Source of the DNA: Amycolatopsis sp. CA-128772
Lineage (GTDB): Bacteria > Actinomycetota > Actinomycetes > Mycobacteriales > Pseudonocardiaceae
Direction of reading: 5' to 3'
Length of the DNA: 64,000 nucleotides
Assembly: GCF_002904295.1 (NCBI RefSeq)
Contig: NZ_PPHG01000013.1
Coordinates: forward strand, 30,920-94,919
Below the pieces are notes generated by a model. That model did no database searches, was not told the DNA's origin, and saw only the letters and a list, made by a program, of their open reading frames with translations. The position numbers and the translations under genes were made by a program. Positions 27,783-36,339 of this stretch are shown here, one piece after another. Position 1 is the stretch's first letter, and every line of letters begins with the position of its first letter.

Positions 27783-28408
27783 CGGGCCGCCTCCGCGAAC
27801 GCCCGCAGCAGCAGCGCCGACGACCGGGCGCCGGGATCCAGGTGCCCGACCGCGCGCTCGCCGAGGTAGGACGCCCGGCCCTTCCGCGGCACCAGGTCCA
27901 CAGTGGACTCGGCGCCGGTGTCGGCCGCCTCGGCCGCCGCGGTCAGCACCGCGGCGACGTCCCCGCCGTCCGCGGCCGCCTTCTCCGCGGCCGACACCGC
28001 GGGGATCAGGGCGTCGACCATGGTCGCGTCGCCGCCGACGGCCTTGCCGCGCGCCTGGACGCCTTCGAGGCCGGCGCGCAGGGCCTCCAGCAGCGCCGGG
28101 ACGTCGAGGTCCGCCGCGGTGCCCAGCTTGGCCGAGGCACGCAGGAAAGCCGTGCCGTACAACGGGCCAGCGGCCCCGCCGACCTTGGAGATCAACGTCG
28201 TCGCGACGAGCTTCAGGACGCCGCCGGGCGTGTCCGGGACCGCGGAATCGAGCGCCGCGACGACGGCCGCGAAGCCGCGGTTGAGGTTCTCGCCGTGGTC
28301 GCCGTCGCCGATGGCGCGGTCGAGCTCGATCAGCTCCACGCGGTGCTCGGCGACCACCGCCGCGGCGGCGCGCACGGCCGCCGCGACCCCTTCGGCCGTG
28401 CAGGCCAT
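27779..28408 (-). CDS. dhaL: Dihydroxyacetone kinase subunit L
   Basis: A 209-residue DhaL domain that holds the ADP/ATP used to phosphorylate dihydroxyacetone. The nucleotide and metal loop is DRAIGDGDHGENL (Asp-rich GDGDHG). It ends near SYLGERAVGHLDPGARSS, also typical. ATG 28408 overlaps the dhaK stop by one base (TGATG), so the subunits are translationally coupled; an ATG 12 bp upstream is possible. Confidence 0.93.
   Translation of the reverse strand: MACTAEGVAAAVRAAAAVVAEHRVELIELDRAIGDGDHGENLNRGFAAVVAALDSAVPDTPGGVLKLVATTLISKVGGAAGPLYGTAFLRASAKLGTAADLDVPALLEALRAGLEGVQARGKAVGGDATMVDALIPAVSAAEKAAADGGDVAAVLTAAAEAADTGAESTVDLVPRKGRASYLGERAVGHLDPGARSSALLLRAFAEAAR
27896..27908. repeat. GTCCACWGTGGAC palindrome, intragenic
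   Basis: Exact GTCCACAGTGGAC within dhaL, where it codes for part of an STVD motif. See the copies at 26085 and 60129. Confidence 0.6.
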
Positions 28409-29409
28409 CAGAGCCCCCACCGCAGGGCCGCGGTGTTGACCGGCGCGTCCCAGAGCTCGGTCAGCTCGTCGTCCAGTTTGAGCAACGTCAGACTCATCCC
28501 CTGCATCTCGAGGCTGGTAATGTACGGGCCGACCAGCCGGCGCTCGACCACGATCCCACGGTCGGCCAGCAGCCGCTCGGCGATGCCGTGGGCCAGGTAG
28601 AGCTCGACCAGCGGGGTGCCGCCCATCGAGTTGGTGAACAGCAGCACGCGGTCACCGGAAGCGAACGGCAGGTCCGACACGACCGCCTCGACCATCCGCG
28701 CCACCAGCGCGTCGGCCGGCTCGGCCGGAATCCGCTCGCGGCCGGGCTCGCCGTGGATGCCGATGCCGAACTCGATCTCGTTCTCGTCGAGGTCGAAGCT
28801 GGGGGTGCCGGCGTGCGGCACGGTCGGCGCGGTGAGCGCGACGCCGATCGAGCGAACCTGCCCGATCACCTTCTGCGCCAGCGCGGTCACGGCGTCGAGC
28901 GAGTCACCCCGCTCGGCGGCGGCGCCGGTGATCTTCTCCAGCAGCACCGTCCCGCCGACGCCGCGGCGGCCCGCGGTGTACGTCGAGTCCTTGACCGCGA
29001 CGTCGTCGTCGATCACGACGCTGCGCACCTCGAGGCCCTCGGCGGCGGCCAGTTCGGCGGCCGTCTCGAAGTTCAGCACGTCACCGGTGTAGTTCTTCAC
29101 GATGAGCAGCGCGCCCGCGTCGCCGGTGGTGGCGGTGACCGCGGCCTGCACCGCGTCCGGCGTCGGCGAGGTGAACACCGCGCCCGGCACGGCGGCGGCG
29201 AGCATGCCCGGTCCGACGAAACCGCCGTGCAGCGGCTCGTGACCGGACCCGCCGCCGGAGATGACGGCGACCTTGCCCGCGACCGGCGCGTCGGCTCTGA
29301 GCACGACAGCCGGGTCGTACTGGACGCGCAGGACGTCGGCGTGCGCGGCGGCGAGCCCCCGCAGCGACTCGGCGACCACGTTCGCCGGATCGTTGATGAT
29401 CTTCTTCAC
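28408..29409 (-). CDS. dhaK: Dihydroxyacetone kinase subunit K
   Basis: A 333-residue substrate-binding subunit. It begins KKIINDPANVV as usual, has SGGGSGHEPLHGGFVG at residues 51-66, and the hemiaminal-forming His219 in GIGIHGEPG. GTG 29409 is chosen because GGAGG lies 6 bp before it and the N-terminus then matches the family. dhaK-dhaL-dhaM form one operon converting dihydroxyacetone to DHAP with PTS phosphate. Confidence 0.94.
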   Translation of the reverse strand: MKKIINDPANVVAESLRGLAAAHADVLRVQYDPAVVLRADAPVAGKVAVISGGGSGHEPLHGGFVGPGMLAAAVPGAVFTSPTPDAVQAAVTATTGDAGALLIVKNYTGDVLNFETAAELAAAEGLEVRSVVIDDDVAVKDSTYTAGRRGVGGTVLLEKITGAAAERGDSLDAVTALAQKVIGQVRSIGVALTAPTVPHAGTPSFDLDENEIEFGIGIHGEPGRERIPAEPADALVARMVEAVVSDLPFASGDRVLLFTNSMGGTPLVELYLAHGIAERLLADRGIVVERRLVGPYITSLEMQGMSLTLLKLDDELTELWDAPVNTAALRWGL

Positions 29410-29476
29410 GGCAGCCTCCGGCACATCGGCGGGTGGGGTGCCCCCTTCCTACCTGTCCGCGCGGCCCGCCGCCAGA

Positions 29477-30466
29477 TCAGGGTTTGGGGAGCTTGGTGAC
29501 GACGTTCTTCGCGACGGTCACGGCGTTGCCGCACGGATCGGCGGCGCTGTCGTCGTAACCCCGGAAGTCCACCTGGGCCAGTTCGACGTCGTCGCCCTGC
29601 CACGGCCGGTGCTGCCACTCGACCGTGCACCGGGAGTCGCCGCTCTGCTGTTTCTTGAACGCGGTCACCCCGTTGCCGAGGTCCACCTTGGAGTAACCGT
29701 CGCCGACGATCGGGGGCAGGCCCGGCCGGAACCCGACCGTCACCGCCGGGCCCCGGTCCCGCCACTCGCACGAGTGCAGTCCCGTGGGCGCGGCCTTCGC
29801 CGACGGCACGGCGGCGGTCACCACCGCGGTGTCGGCCATCGCGCACGGGTCGGCGGTCAGCACGGTGCCCGCCGGGGTCGGGTACTTCTCCGGCGAGTTG
29901 TGCACCTTCTGGACGACGGCCTCCACCAGCGCCTGCCCGGGGCGGCAGGGGTCGCCGGCGTAGGTGACCGTCACCGCGAACGCCATGTCCGGGTTCAGCG
30001 CGGTCATCGCCGCGACGGCGCAGTCGGTGTCGCCGGTCTTGTTCACCCGCAGCGGCAGCCCGCCGGCCTGGCCGGTCGTCTTGTCGGCGTGGGGCAGCAG
30101 GGTGCCGCCGATCTCGAGTTCGAGCCGGATCTCCTTGCCGCCGGGGTCCTTCACCTTGTTGCGGCAGGTGTCGAAGGCGATCGACGACGGCGACGGGTCG
30201 TCCTCGACCGTGCCGAGGCCCAGCGCCCCGAGGGCGTCCTTGGTCAGGAACTGGCACGGCTGGATGGTGCGAAGCACGCCGGCCGCCACCGCGGCGTCGG
30301 TGATCGGGCCGTCGGCGACCTGGCCGGTGCCGGCCGCCGCGGGCACCGTCGTCCGGGCGAAGTTGGACTTGCCGAGGTCCTGCCCGCACGCCGTCAGCGG
30401 CAGCGCGAACGCGGTGACCAGCAGGAACAACTTCAGGAACCGGCCGCGCCGGACGTCTGGGAACAC
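29477..30466 (-). CDS. Putative lipoprotein (DUF3558-like)
   Basis: A 329-residue exported protein. The N-terminus has a hydrophobic run (FLKLFLLVTAFALPLTAC) ending in an LTAC lipobox, so it is probably lipid-anchored. Two repeated halves each have a conserved Cys pair (IQPCQFLTKDALGALG and ADPCAMADTAVV) and look like DUF3558-type domains, abundant in Pseudonocardiaceae. GTG 30466 or 30475 could be the start. Function unknown. Confidence 0.7.
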   Translation of the reverse strand: MFPDVRRGRFLKLFLLVTAFALPLTACGQDLGKSNFARTTVPAAAGTGQVADGPITDAAVAAGVLRTIQPCQFLTKDALGALGLGTVEDDPSPSSIAFDTCRNKVKDPGGKEIRLELEIGGTLLPHADKTTGQAGGLPLRVNKTGDTDCAVAAMTALNPDMAFAVTVTYAGDPCRPGQALVEAVVQKVHNSPEKYPTPAGTVLTADPCAMADTAVVTAAVPSAKAAPTGLHSCEWRDRGPAVTVGFRPGLPPIVGDGYSKVDLGNGVTAFKKQQSGDSRCTVEWQHRPWQGDDVELAQVDFRGYDDSAADPCGNAVTVAKNVVTKLPKP

Positions 30467-30513
30467 GCCGAGCACGGTAGCGGCCGGTGCGCGCCGGTGT
30501 CCGGACAACCCGG

Positions 30514-30804
30514 TTATTCGCCGGCGACGGCCGGTGTGTCGTCGCTCTCGGTCTCCGGCTCGGCCGGCACGACGAGCGGCCGGACCAGGGCCCAGGTGAC
30601 GAACAGCGCGGCGACCACCAGCATGCCGATGCCGGCCCACAGGTTGATGTTGACGTCGGCCGACTTCTTGATCTCCTCGGCGGAGGTGAAGGCGATGCCC
30701 ATCACGGTCAGGATGATGCCGTAGACGCCGATCAGCAGGGCGATGATCAGCCGGATGTCGAAGGCGCCGGCCTTGTGTGCGCGCGGCTGCGACTCGGTAG
30801 CCAT
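30514..30804 (-). CDS. Small two-helix membrane protein, symporter partner
   Basis: A 96-residue protein with two membrane segments (IIALLIGVYGIILTVMGIAF and LWAGIGMLVVAALFVTWALV) and an acidic tail. It starts 9 bp after the symporter stop, so the two are almost surely one transcript. Small two-helix partners are known beside other SSS symporters (for example DUF485 with acetate permease), but this one is not obviously that family. A role in stabilising or tuning the symporter is inference. Confidence 0.7.
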   Translation of the reverse strand: MATESQPRAHKAGAFDIRLIIALLIGVYGIILTVMGIAFTSAEEIKKSADVNINLWAGIGMLVVAALFVTWALVRPLVVPAEPETESDDTPAVAGE

Positions 30805-30813
30805 GCCGTCCTC

Positions 30814-32511
30814 CTAGAAGATGGCGTTGAGGGCGATGGTCAGGATGAGCACGATGCCGGCGAGCAGGCCCGGCTTGCGGTACCAGCCCGCGTTCTCGCC
30901 GGTCGAGTCGTGCTGACGGGTTTCCTTCGGCGTCAGCGAGTAGACCAGGCCGACCAGTTCCTCGTCCGGCTTCGGCTTGGTCGCCAGCGAGACGACGACG
31001 CTCACCACGATGTCGACCACGAAGGCGACGCCGGCGGCCACGAAGCTGGTGCCCTGGCCCTCCAGGCCGATCACCCCGGCCTGCGACAGGCCCCAGATCG
31101 TGATCGCGGAGGCGGTACCGAGCACCAGGCCGCTCCAGCCGGCGTGCGGGGTCATCCGCTTCCAGAACATGCCCAGGATGAACGTCGCGAACAGCGGCGC
31201 GTTGAAGAAGGAGAACAGGTCCTGCAGGTAGTTCAGGATGTTGCCGGAGTTCGACGCGATGAACGCGGTGCCGATCGCGAGGATCGTGCCCGCCGAGGTC
31301 ACCACGCGGCCCAGGTTCAGGTAGTAGTGGTCCGGCTTGTCCTTCTTCACGTACGTCTGCCAGATGTCGTACGTGAAGACGGTGTTGAACGAGCTCAGGT
31401 TCGCCGCCATGCCGGCCATGAACGAGGCCAGCAGGCCCGCGATGGCGATGCCGAGCATGCCGTTCGGCAGCAGGTCGCGCATCAGCAGCAGGAGCGCGTT
31501 GTTGAAGGTGACGCCGCTTTCGGCCTTGCCGCCGTCGAGCAGCACCTGCTTGTCCTTGACGTACTCGGACACGGTGACCGCGGCGATCATGCCGGGAATG
31601 ATCACGATGAACGGGACGAACATCTTCGGGAACGCGCCGATGATCGGGGTGCGCCGCGCGGCGGACATGCTCTTCGACGCCATCGCGCGCTGGACCTCGA
31701 CGAAGTTCGTCGTCCAGTAGCCGAAGGAGAGCACGAACCCGAGGCCGAACACGATGCCCAGCACCGAAAGCAGGCTGTTGCCGAAGCCGGTCAGGTTGTC
31801 ACCGGGCCACGAGTGCAGCTGCGCGGTGCCGCCCGGGCTGTTCGTCACCTTGTCGACCAGGCCCTGCCAGCCGCCCACCTTGACCAGGCCGATGATCGTC
31901 AGCGGCACCAGCGCGATGACGATGACGAAGAACTGCAGGACCTCGTTGTAGATGGCGGCGGAGAGGCCGCCGAGCGCGGTGTAGGAGAGCACGATCGCGG
32001 CGGCGATGATGATCGACACCCACAGCGGCCAGCCCAGCAGCAGGTTCACCACGCTGGCCAGCAGGAAGAGGTTGGCGCCCGCGATGAGGATCTGGGCGGC
32101 GGCGAAGCTGACGCCGTTGACCAGGTGGGCCGGCTTGCCGAAGCGCCGCCGCATGAACTCGGGGACGCTGCGGACCTTCGAGCCGTAGTAGAAGGGCATC
32201 ATCACGATGCCGAGGAACAGCATCGCCGGGATGGCGCCGATCCAGAAGTAGTGCACGGTCGGCAGGCCGTACTGGGCGCCGTTGGCCGACATGCCCATCA
32301 CCTCGACCGCGCCGAGGTTCGCCGAGATGAAGGCCAGGCCCGTGACCCAGGCGGGCAGCGAGCGGCCGGACAGGAAGAAGTCGAGGCTGCTCGACACCTG
32401 CCGCCGCGCCAGGTACCCGATGCCGAGCACGAGCGCGAAGTAGAACGCCAGCTCGATGTAGTCGATCGCGTTCGCGTCGAGTCGCAGGTTCGCATCGGCT
32501 AGGACGAGCAC
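30814..32511 (-). CDS. Sodium:solute symporter (SSS family)
   Basis: A 565-residue transporter with about 14 membrane segments. Family marks are FFLSGRSLPAWVTGLAFISAN, EVMGMSANGAQYG and SYTALGGLSAAIYNEVLQF. The sequence is nearest the SGLT sugar/inositol branch by eye. GTG 32511 is chosen because GGAGG lies 8 bp upstream; ATG 32535 has no ribosome site. An inverted repeat 40 bp upstream may be the control site. Confidence 0.88.
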   Translation of the reverse strand: MLVLADANLRLDANAIDYIELAFYFALVLGIGYLARRQVSSSLDFFLSGRSLPAWVTGLAFISANLGAVEVMGMSANGAQYGLPTVHYFWIGAIPAMLFLGIVMMPFYYGSKVRSVPEFMRRRFGKPAHLVNGVSFAAAQILIAGANLFLLASVVNLLLGWPLWVSIIIAAAIVLSYTALGGLSAAIYNEVLQFFVIVIALVPLTIIGLVKVGGWQGLVDKVTNSPGGTAQLHSWPGDNLTGFGNSLLSVLGIVFGLGFVLSFGYWTTNFVEVQRAMASKSMSAARRTPIIGAFPKMFVPFIVIIPGMIAAVTVSEYVKDKQVLLDGGKAESGVTFNNALLLLMRDLLPNGMLGIAIAGLLASFMAGMAANLSSFNTVFTYDIWQTYVKKDKPDHYYLNLGRVVTSAGTILAIGTAFIASNSGNILNYLQDLFSFFNAPLFATFILGMFWKRMTPHAGWSGLVLGTASAITIWGLSQAGVIGLEGQGTSFVAAGVAFVVDIVVSVVVSLATKPKPDEELVGLVYSLTPKETRQHDSTGENAGWYRKPGLLAGIVLILTIALNAIF

Positions 32512-32550
32512 CCGACCCACCTCCGGCAGTTCCATTTGAAGCAGGACAAG

Positions 32551-32582
32551 ATCCGACAGGAATCGCCACGATCCTGTCGGAT
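32551..32582. promoter_or_regulatory. Perfect inverted repeat upstream of symporter
   Basis: Arms ATCCGACAGGA and TCCTGTCGGAT, 11 bp each with a 10-bp spacer, lie 40 bp upstream of the symporter start. The structure could be an operator for a dimeric repressor or an RNA hairpin in the leader. Confidence 0.5.
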
Positions 32583-32633
32583 CCGGACAGTACTGCATGG
32601 ATTCAGGGTCGGCACGCTGACCTGTCCACAATA

Positions 32634-32685
32634 GACGGAAGGCGCGCCTCCCCCGGCTTTCACCAGGGAAAACGCGCCTCCCGTC
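32634..32685 (-). terminator. Hairpin after papain-like gene
   Basis: A 13-bp stem with one mismatch (GACGGAAGGCGCG against CGCGCCTCCCGTC) and a 26-nt loop lies 24 bp downstream of the papain-like gene. Confidence 0.45.
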
Positions 32686-32709
32686 CGGCGCCGCGGGAGC
32701 GGCCGGGTA

Positions 32710-33486
32710 CTACCGGTCGGTCGGGACGGCGATCTCTCCCTCCTCGTCGATCAGCTTGGCGAGCACCTCGTCGGGCAGGTAGGTCCGGTGCGGGAAGCCC
32801 GGGCCCCAGGAGTTGAGGATCGGCACGGCGCCGAGCGCGTCGGCCCGCGGGTTGGCGAGCACGGAGTGGACGTCGTCGACCGACTTCGCCCAGCGGAACG
32901 CCTTGATGCCCTGCTTGGCCTCGGGGGTGTACTTCTCGCGCGTCTGCCAGTCGTCGTTCGCGTACGAGTCGTCCCACAGGACGTGCCCGGTCTCCTTGAG
33001 GACCTCGGCCGCGGCCCGGACCGACGTGCCGTTCTCGTCACCCGGGTTGGTTTCGGGCCATTCGTCGCGCTTTTTGGCCGCGTCCCAGAGCCAGCGGGCC
33101 GCGTACTCGCTGCCGTTGAAGATCGTCATGCACCGGGACCAGCCGAAGCCGACGCAGGCGCCTTCGTGGCCCTGGTCGTAGAAGGCGTACCAGGCGTCGG
33201 TGTCCGGAGTGCCGCCCGGCTCGAGGCAGACGCAGTGGCCGCCGCGGATCCGGCCGAGCTTGGCGACGCCGGCCTTCGCGATGAAGAACTCGCCGGACGT
33301 TTCGTCCTGTTCCGGGGTGTCGAACGCCGAGTACCAGTTGACGCCGATCACGACCGGCGACCGGGTGGGCCGGTCCTCCTCGGCCAGTGCGCCGAGCGGA
33401 TACCTTTCGACGTGCCGCCAGTCGTCCGGAATGAACCGGCCCAGGCGCGGGTCGGCCGGATCGGAACCGAGTGGGCGATAACGCAT
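32710..33486 (-). CDS. Papain-like cysteine peptidase-fold protein
   Basis: A 258-residue protein with no signal peptide. DQGHEGACVGFGWS (Gln105, Cys111) matches the papain oxyanion-hole Gln and nucleophile Cys motif, and ILNSWGPGF (Asn225) matches the NSWG of the third catalytic residue. The expected downstream His is not obvious; His84 in GGHCV precedes the Cys. NGTSVRAAAEVLKETG between them is like the helix seen in C1-type proteins. Similar small proteins occur in actinophages, in my recollection. Start: ATG 33486 after GGAGGA. Confidence 0.6.
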   Translation of the reverse strand: MRYRPLGSDPADPRLGRFIPDDWRHVERYPLGALAEEDRPTRSPVVIGVNWYSAFDTPEQDETSGEFFIAKAGVAKLGRIRGGHCVCLEPGGTPDTDAWYAFYDQGHEGACVGFGWSRCMTIFNGSEYAARWLWDAAKKRDEWPETNPGDENGTSVRAAAEVLKETGHVLWDDSYANDDWQTREKYTPEAKQGIKAFRWAKSVDDVHSVLANPRADALGAVPILNSWGPGFPHRTYLPDEVLAKLIDEEGEIAVPTDR

Positions 33487-33868
33487 GACTTCCTCCTCCG
33501 TGCAGGCATAAATTGCGCACACGCCGGCCGGATGGCATGCGCACCCCGAGCTCGAAGGCGGACTGAAACGTTGGCACGACGAAGAAAGACGGCCGAGCGC
33601 ACCACCCTCCGGCCACGCCGGACGCACCGGCGGAACCCCTCGAACCGAGTGTCGCACAGCACCGTCGAATAAGAGCCCGAGCTCACCCGATCAGCGCACG
33701 AATAGCCGTGGAAGAATCCCTTTTCACCGCGCGGCGGCCTATCGGGTTGACGATTTCCTGGCGGAGCGGGAATCAACGAAACAGATACATCGATTTCGGC
33801 ATCGATCCGGTATCGGGACCGAGACCGCCCCTTCGGGCAGCCGGGGGGTCAGTTTTTCAACGACCCGG
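33487..33868. other. Gene-poor, less GC-rich gap
   Basis: The 382 bp between the papain-like gene and the DUF1653 gene hold no convincing gene. Base composition is visibly lower in GC than around, with T-runs near 33715 and 33850. The segment may contain the promoter of the papain-like gene close to 33500. No repeat or RNA gene is seen. Confidence 0.5.
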
Positions 33869-34084
33869 TCAGTCCGCCACCCGCCGGAAGCGCGGCACGC
33901 GGCCGGCGGACGTCTCCACCGTCTCGGTGAACATCGCCGCGGGACGGACCCACAGGCCCCTCTCGCCGTAGAGCGCCCGGTACACCACGAGCTGCTCTTC
34001 GGTTTCGCTGTGCCGGGCCACGCCGAGCACCTCGTACTCGCCGCCCTTGTGGTGGACGTACCGGCCGGGCTCGACGCCGGACAC
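33869..34084 (-). CDS. DUF1653 protein
   Basis: A 71-residue protein matching DUF1653: GRYVHHKGGEYEVLGVARHSETEEQLVVYRALY-type core, with YEVLGVA and VVYRALYG. The small beta-barrel fold has no known function. It starts 1 bp after the nucS stop, so it is the second gene of a nucS operon. Enzymatic activity is not expected from its size. Confidence 0.82.
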   Translation of the reverse strand: MSGVEPGRYVHHKGGEYEVLGVARHSETEEQLVVYRALYGERGLWVRPAAMFTETVETSAGRVPRFRRVAD

Positions 34085-34085
34085 G

Positions 34086-34745
34086 TCAGAACAGCCGGAA
34101 CTCGTCGGACTCGATGCCGCGGAGTTCGTCGTAGTCCAGCGTGAGGCAGCGGATGCCGCGGTCCTCGGCCAGCGTGCGGGCCTGCGGCTTGATCATCTGG
34201 GCCGCGAACACGCCCTGCACCGGGGCCAGCAGCGGGTCGCGGTTGAGCAGCTCCAGGTAACGGGTGAGCTGCTCGACGCCGTCGATTTCGCCGCGGCGCT
34301 TGATTTCGACCGCCACCGACTTGCCGTCGGCGTCGCGGGCCATGATGTCGACGGGGCCGATCGCCGTCGGGAATTCGCGGCGGACCAGCGTGTAGCCGTC
34401 GCCGAGGGTCTTGATGTGCTCGGCCAGCAGTTCCTGCAGGTGCGCTTCGACGCCGTCCTTCTGCAGGCCCGGTTCCGCGCCCAGGGCCTGGGAGTAGTCG
34501 TGGAAGACCTCTTCGATCGAGATCACCAGCTTCTCGCCCTGCTTGTTTTCGACGATCCAGAGCTTGCCGTCCTCGATCAGCCAGCACGGCGGGCTCATCC
34601 AGTTCAACGGCTTGTACGCACGGTCGTCGGAGTGCACCGACACCGAGCCGTCGGACTTGACGAGCAGCAGGCGGGTGGCCATCGGCAGGTGGGCGGTGAG
34701 CCGGCCGGCGTAGTCGACCTGGCACCGCGCGATCACGAGACGCAC
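34086..34745 (-). CDS. nucS: Mismatch-specific endonuclease NucS/EndoMS
   Basis: A 219-residue PD-(D/E)xK nuclease. The N-terminal dimer/DNA-binding domain ([16 protein letters not shown], then [16 protein letters not shown]) and the catalytic GPVDIMARD...AVEIKRRG (Asp, Glu-x-Lys) are intact. In actinobacteria without MutS/MutL, NucS starts non-canonical mismatch repair. GTG 34745 is used. It diverges from a Nudix hydrolase gene with 37 bp between starts. Confidence 0.95.
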   Translation of the reverse strand: MRLVIARCQVDYAGRLTAHLPMATRLLLVKSDGSVSVHSDDRAYKPLNWMSPPCWLIEDGKLWIVENKQGEKLVISIEEVFHDYSQALGAEPGLQKDGVEAHLQELLAEHIKTLGDGYTLVRREFPTAIGPVDIMARDADGKSVAVEIKRRGEIDGVEQLTRYLELLNRDPLLAPVQGVFAAQMIKPQARTLAEDRGIRCLTLDYDELRGIESDEFRLF

Positions 34746-34782
34746 CCGAGGAGGGTAGGACAGGGTCGGTGATACTGGGCGC

Positions 34783-35328
34783 GTGGACCCCATTCAGCGT
34801 GTCGCGTCCCGCGAGGTGTACCGGAACAACTGGATGACCGTGCGGGAGGACGAGATCCGCCGCCCCGACGGCTCGGCGGGCATCTACGGCGTGATCGACA
34901 AACCCACCTACGCGCTCGTGATCGCCCGCGACGGCGACCGGTTCCGGCTGGTCGAGCAGTTCCGCTACCCGCTCGGCGAGCGGCGCTGGGAGTTCCCGCA
35001 GGGCACCGCACCGGACCTGGCCGACGTGCCGCCGGCCGAGCTCGCCGCGCGGGAGCTGCGCGAGGAGACGGGCCTGCGCGCGGGTTCGCTGGCCGCGCTC
35101 GGCAAGCTCGACGTCGCGGCGGGCATGAGCAGCCAGCGCGGCTGGGTGTTCCTCGCCACGGACATCACCGAAGGCGAGCCGGAGCGCGAGCACGAGGAAC
35201 AGGACATGCGCAGCGCGTGGTTCGCCCGCGAGGACGTCGACCGGATGATCCGCACCGGCGAGATCACCGACGCGCAGTCGATCGCCGCGTGGGCCCAGCT
35301 CATGCTGGCCGAGCCGCGCCTGCCTTGA
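34783..35328 (+). CDS. Nudix hydrolase (ADP-ribose pyrophosphatase-like)
   Basis: A 181-residue Nudix protein. The Nudix box is recognisable as [18 protein letters not shown] after RRWEFPQG. The N-terminal region [17 protein letters not shown] and QFRYPLGE resemble the ADP-ribose/GDP-mannose group. It hydrolyses nucleoside diphosphate-linked compounds. GTG 34783 is the start. Its last 29 bp overlap the end of the facing DUF2867 gene. Confidence 0.85.
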   Translation: MDPIQRVASREVYRNNWMTVREDEIRRPDGSAGIYGVIDKPTYALVIARDGDRFRLVEQFRYPLGERRWEFPQGTAPDLADVPPAELAARELREETGLRAGSLAALGKLDVAAGMSSQRGWVFLATDITEGEPEREHEEQDMRSAWFAREDVDRMIRTGEITDAQSIAAWAQLMLAEPRLP

Positions 35329-35770
35329 GCATCCCCCGGATCACCAGGTGGTGGAACGGCTTGATCAGCGCGAAGTAGACCGGGCCGACGCGGTTGTGGA
35401 ACCGCACGACCGTGCCGAGCCGGAAGCCGCGGGGCAGCGCCTCGACCGTGAGGTACCCGGTCAGGTGACTGTCGTCCACGCCCGCCACCAGGTAGCGCTC
35501 CGGATCGCCGGCCCGGACGGTGAAGAAGGCCACCCGGTCGCCGGGTGCGAACCCGACGTCTTCGGGGCGCAGCCGGCCGGTCCGCGGTACCGACGCGGTC
35601 TCCAGCCGCAGGGCCTTGGCGAGCAGGTACCGGACGCCGAACAGGGCCTTCACCCAGGGCGGCGACCAGCCGAAGACGCCGGCGACGAACTCGCGCAGGC
35701 TGTTCTCGCTGTCGGTTTCCTTGAACTCGACGTAGTCCGCGCCGTCGAGGTAGGGCTCCAGTCCGGTCAT
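35300..35770 (-). CDS. DUF2867 family protein
   Basis: A 156-residue protein with YVEFKETDSENSLREFVAG and a C-terminal [25 protein letters not shown], the marks of DUF2867. The function is unknown; a lipid-like ligand has been suggested for relatives. The start ATG 35770 overlaps the TetR stop, so it is coexpressed with that regulator and is its likely target. Confidence 0.78.
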   Translation of the reverse strand: MTGLEPYLDGADYVEFKETDSENSLREFVAGVFGWSPPWVKALFGVRYLLAKALRLETASVPRTGRLRPEDVGFAPGDRVAFFTVRAGDPERYLVAGVDDSHLTGYLTVEALPRGFRLGTVVRFHNRVGPVYFALIKPFHHLVIRGMLKAGAARPA

Positions 35771-36267
35771 GTCCTTCTCCCCAGTACGAGTTCCAACGCG
35801 CTTTTGAGCTGCCGGCCGGTCAGCGGGGGCACGACCTGCCCGGCGCCGACGACGACCAGGTACAACGCCTGCGCCAGGCCGGCGTCGCCGCTGATCTCGG
35901 CCAGGTAGGCCACCCGGGTCCGGTCGACGCGCTCCTGGACCGCCCTCGCCCCGCCGTCCTGCAGGGCCCACGCCCGGACGGCGATCTCGAGGGCGAGGCC
36001 GGATCCGGGGGCGAGCACGAGCTTCAGCAGGGCACCCAGCCGGTCGTCCCCGGCCGCTTCGGCCTGCTCCACGAACCGGGTCGTGCGTTCGGCCTCGAAG
36101 TGCTCCAGCAGGGCGGCCCGGTAGCCGGTGATGCCCTTGAAGTGGTGGTAGAAGGAGCCTTTCGACAGGCCGAGCCGCTCGGTGAGCCGCTCGATGGTCA
36201 CCGCGGGCGCGCCCTGCTCCGCCAGCAGCACCAGCCCCGCGTCCAGCCAGTCCCGTTTGCCCGCCAT
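35767..36267 (-). CDS. TetR family regulator
   Basis: A 166-residue repressor with helix-turn-helix VTIERLTERLGLSKGSFYHHF. The C-terminal domain is diverged. ATG 36267 (MAGKRDW) is chosen because an upstream ATG at 36273 lies in the operator dyad; both are possible. It precedes and overlaps the DUF2867 gene. The 17-bp dyad immediately upstream indicates autoregulation. Confidence 0.83.
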   Translation of the reverse strand: MAGKRDWLDAGLVLLAEQGAPAVTIERLTERLGLSKGSFYHHFKGITGYRAALLEHFEAERTTRFVEQAEAAGDDRLGALLKLVLAPGSGLALEIAVRAWALQDGGARAVQERVDRTRVAYLAEISGDAGLAQALYLVVVGAGQVVPPLTGRQLKSALELVLGRRT

Positions 36268-36272
36268 GGCCA

Positions 36273-36289
36273 TACCATACCGTATGGTA
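36273..36289. promoter_or_regulatory. TetR operator dyad
   Basis: TACCATAC-C-GTATGGTA, a perfect 8-bp inverted repeat with one central base, abuts the TetR start. Its position and symmetry are typical of a self-repressing TetR site. Confidence 0.7.
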
Positions 36290-36306
36290 CGGTCCGCGCC
36301 GGCGAA

Positions 36307-36334
36307 AGCGGCACTTTCACGTGAAAGTGCCGCT
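36307..36334. repeat. Long perfect palindrome, copy 2
   Basis: 28 bp, perfectly symmetric, half-site AGCGGCACTTTCAC, 5 bp downstream of the ECHDC3-like stop and 17 bp from the TetR operator. The inner 26 bp are identical to the palindrome at 7073-7098. Likely a terminator-type or regulatory repeat. Confidence 0.75.
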
Positions 36335-36339
36335 CGTGG

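Noticed and set aside
33708..33971. 87-codon plus-strand frame in the 33.5-33.9 kb gap
   Set aside because: No ribosome site, no family motif, and overlap with the well-supported DUF1653 gene.
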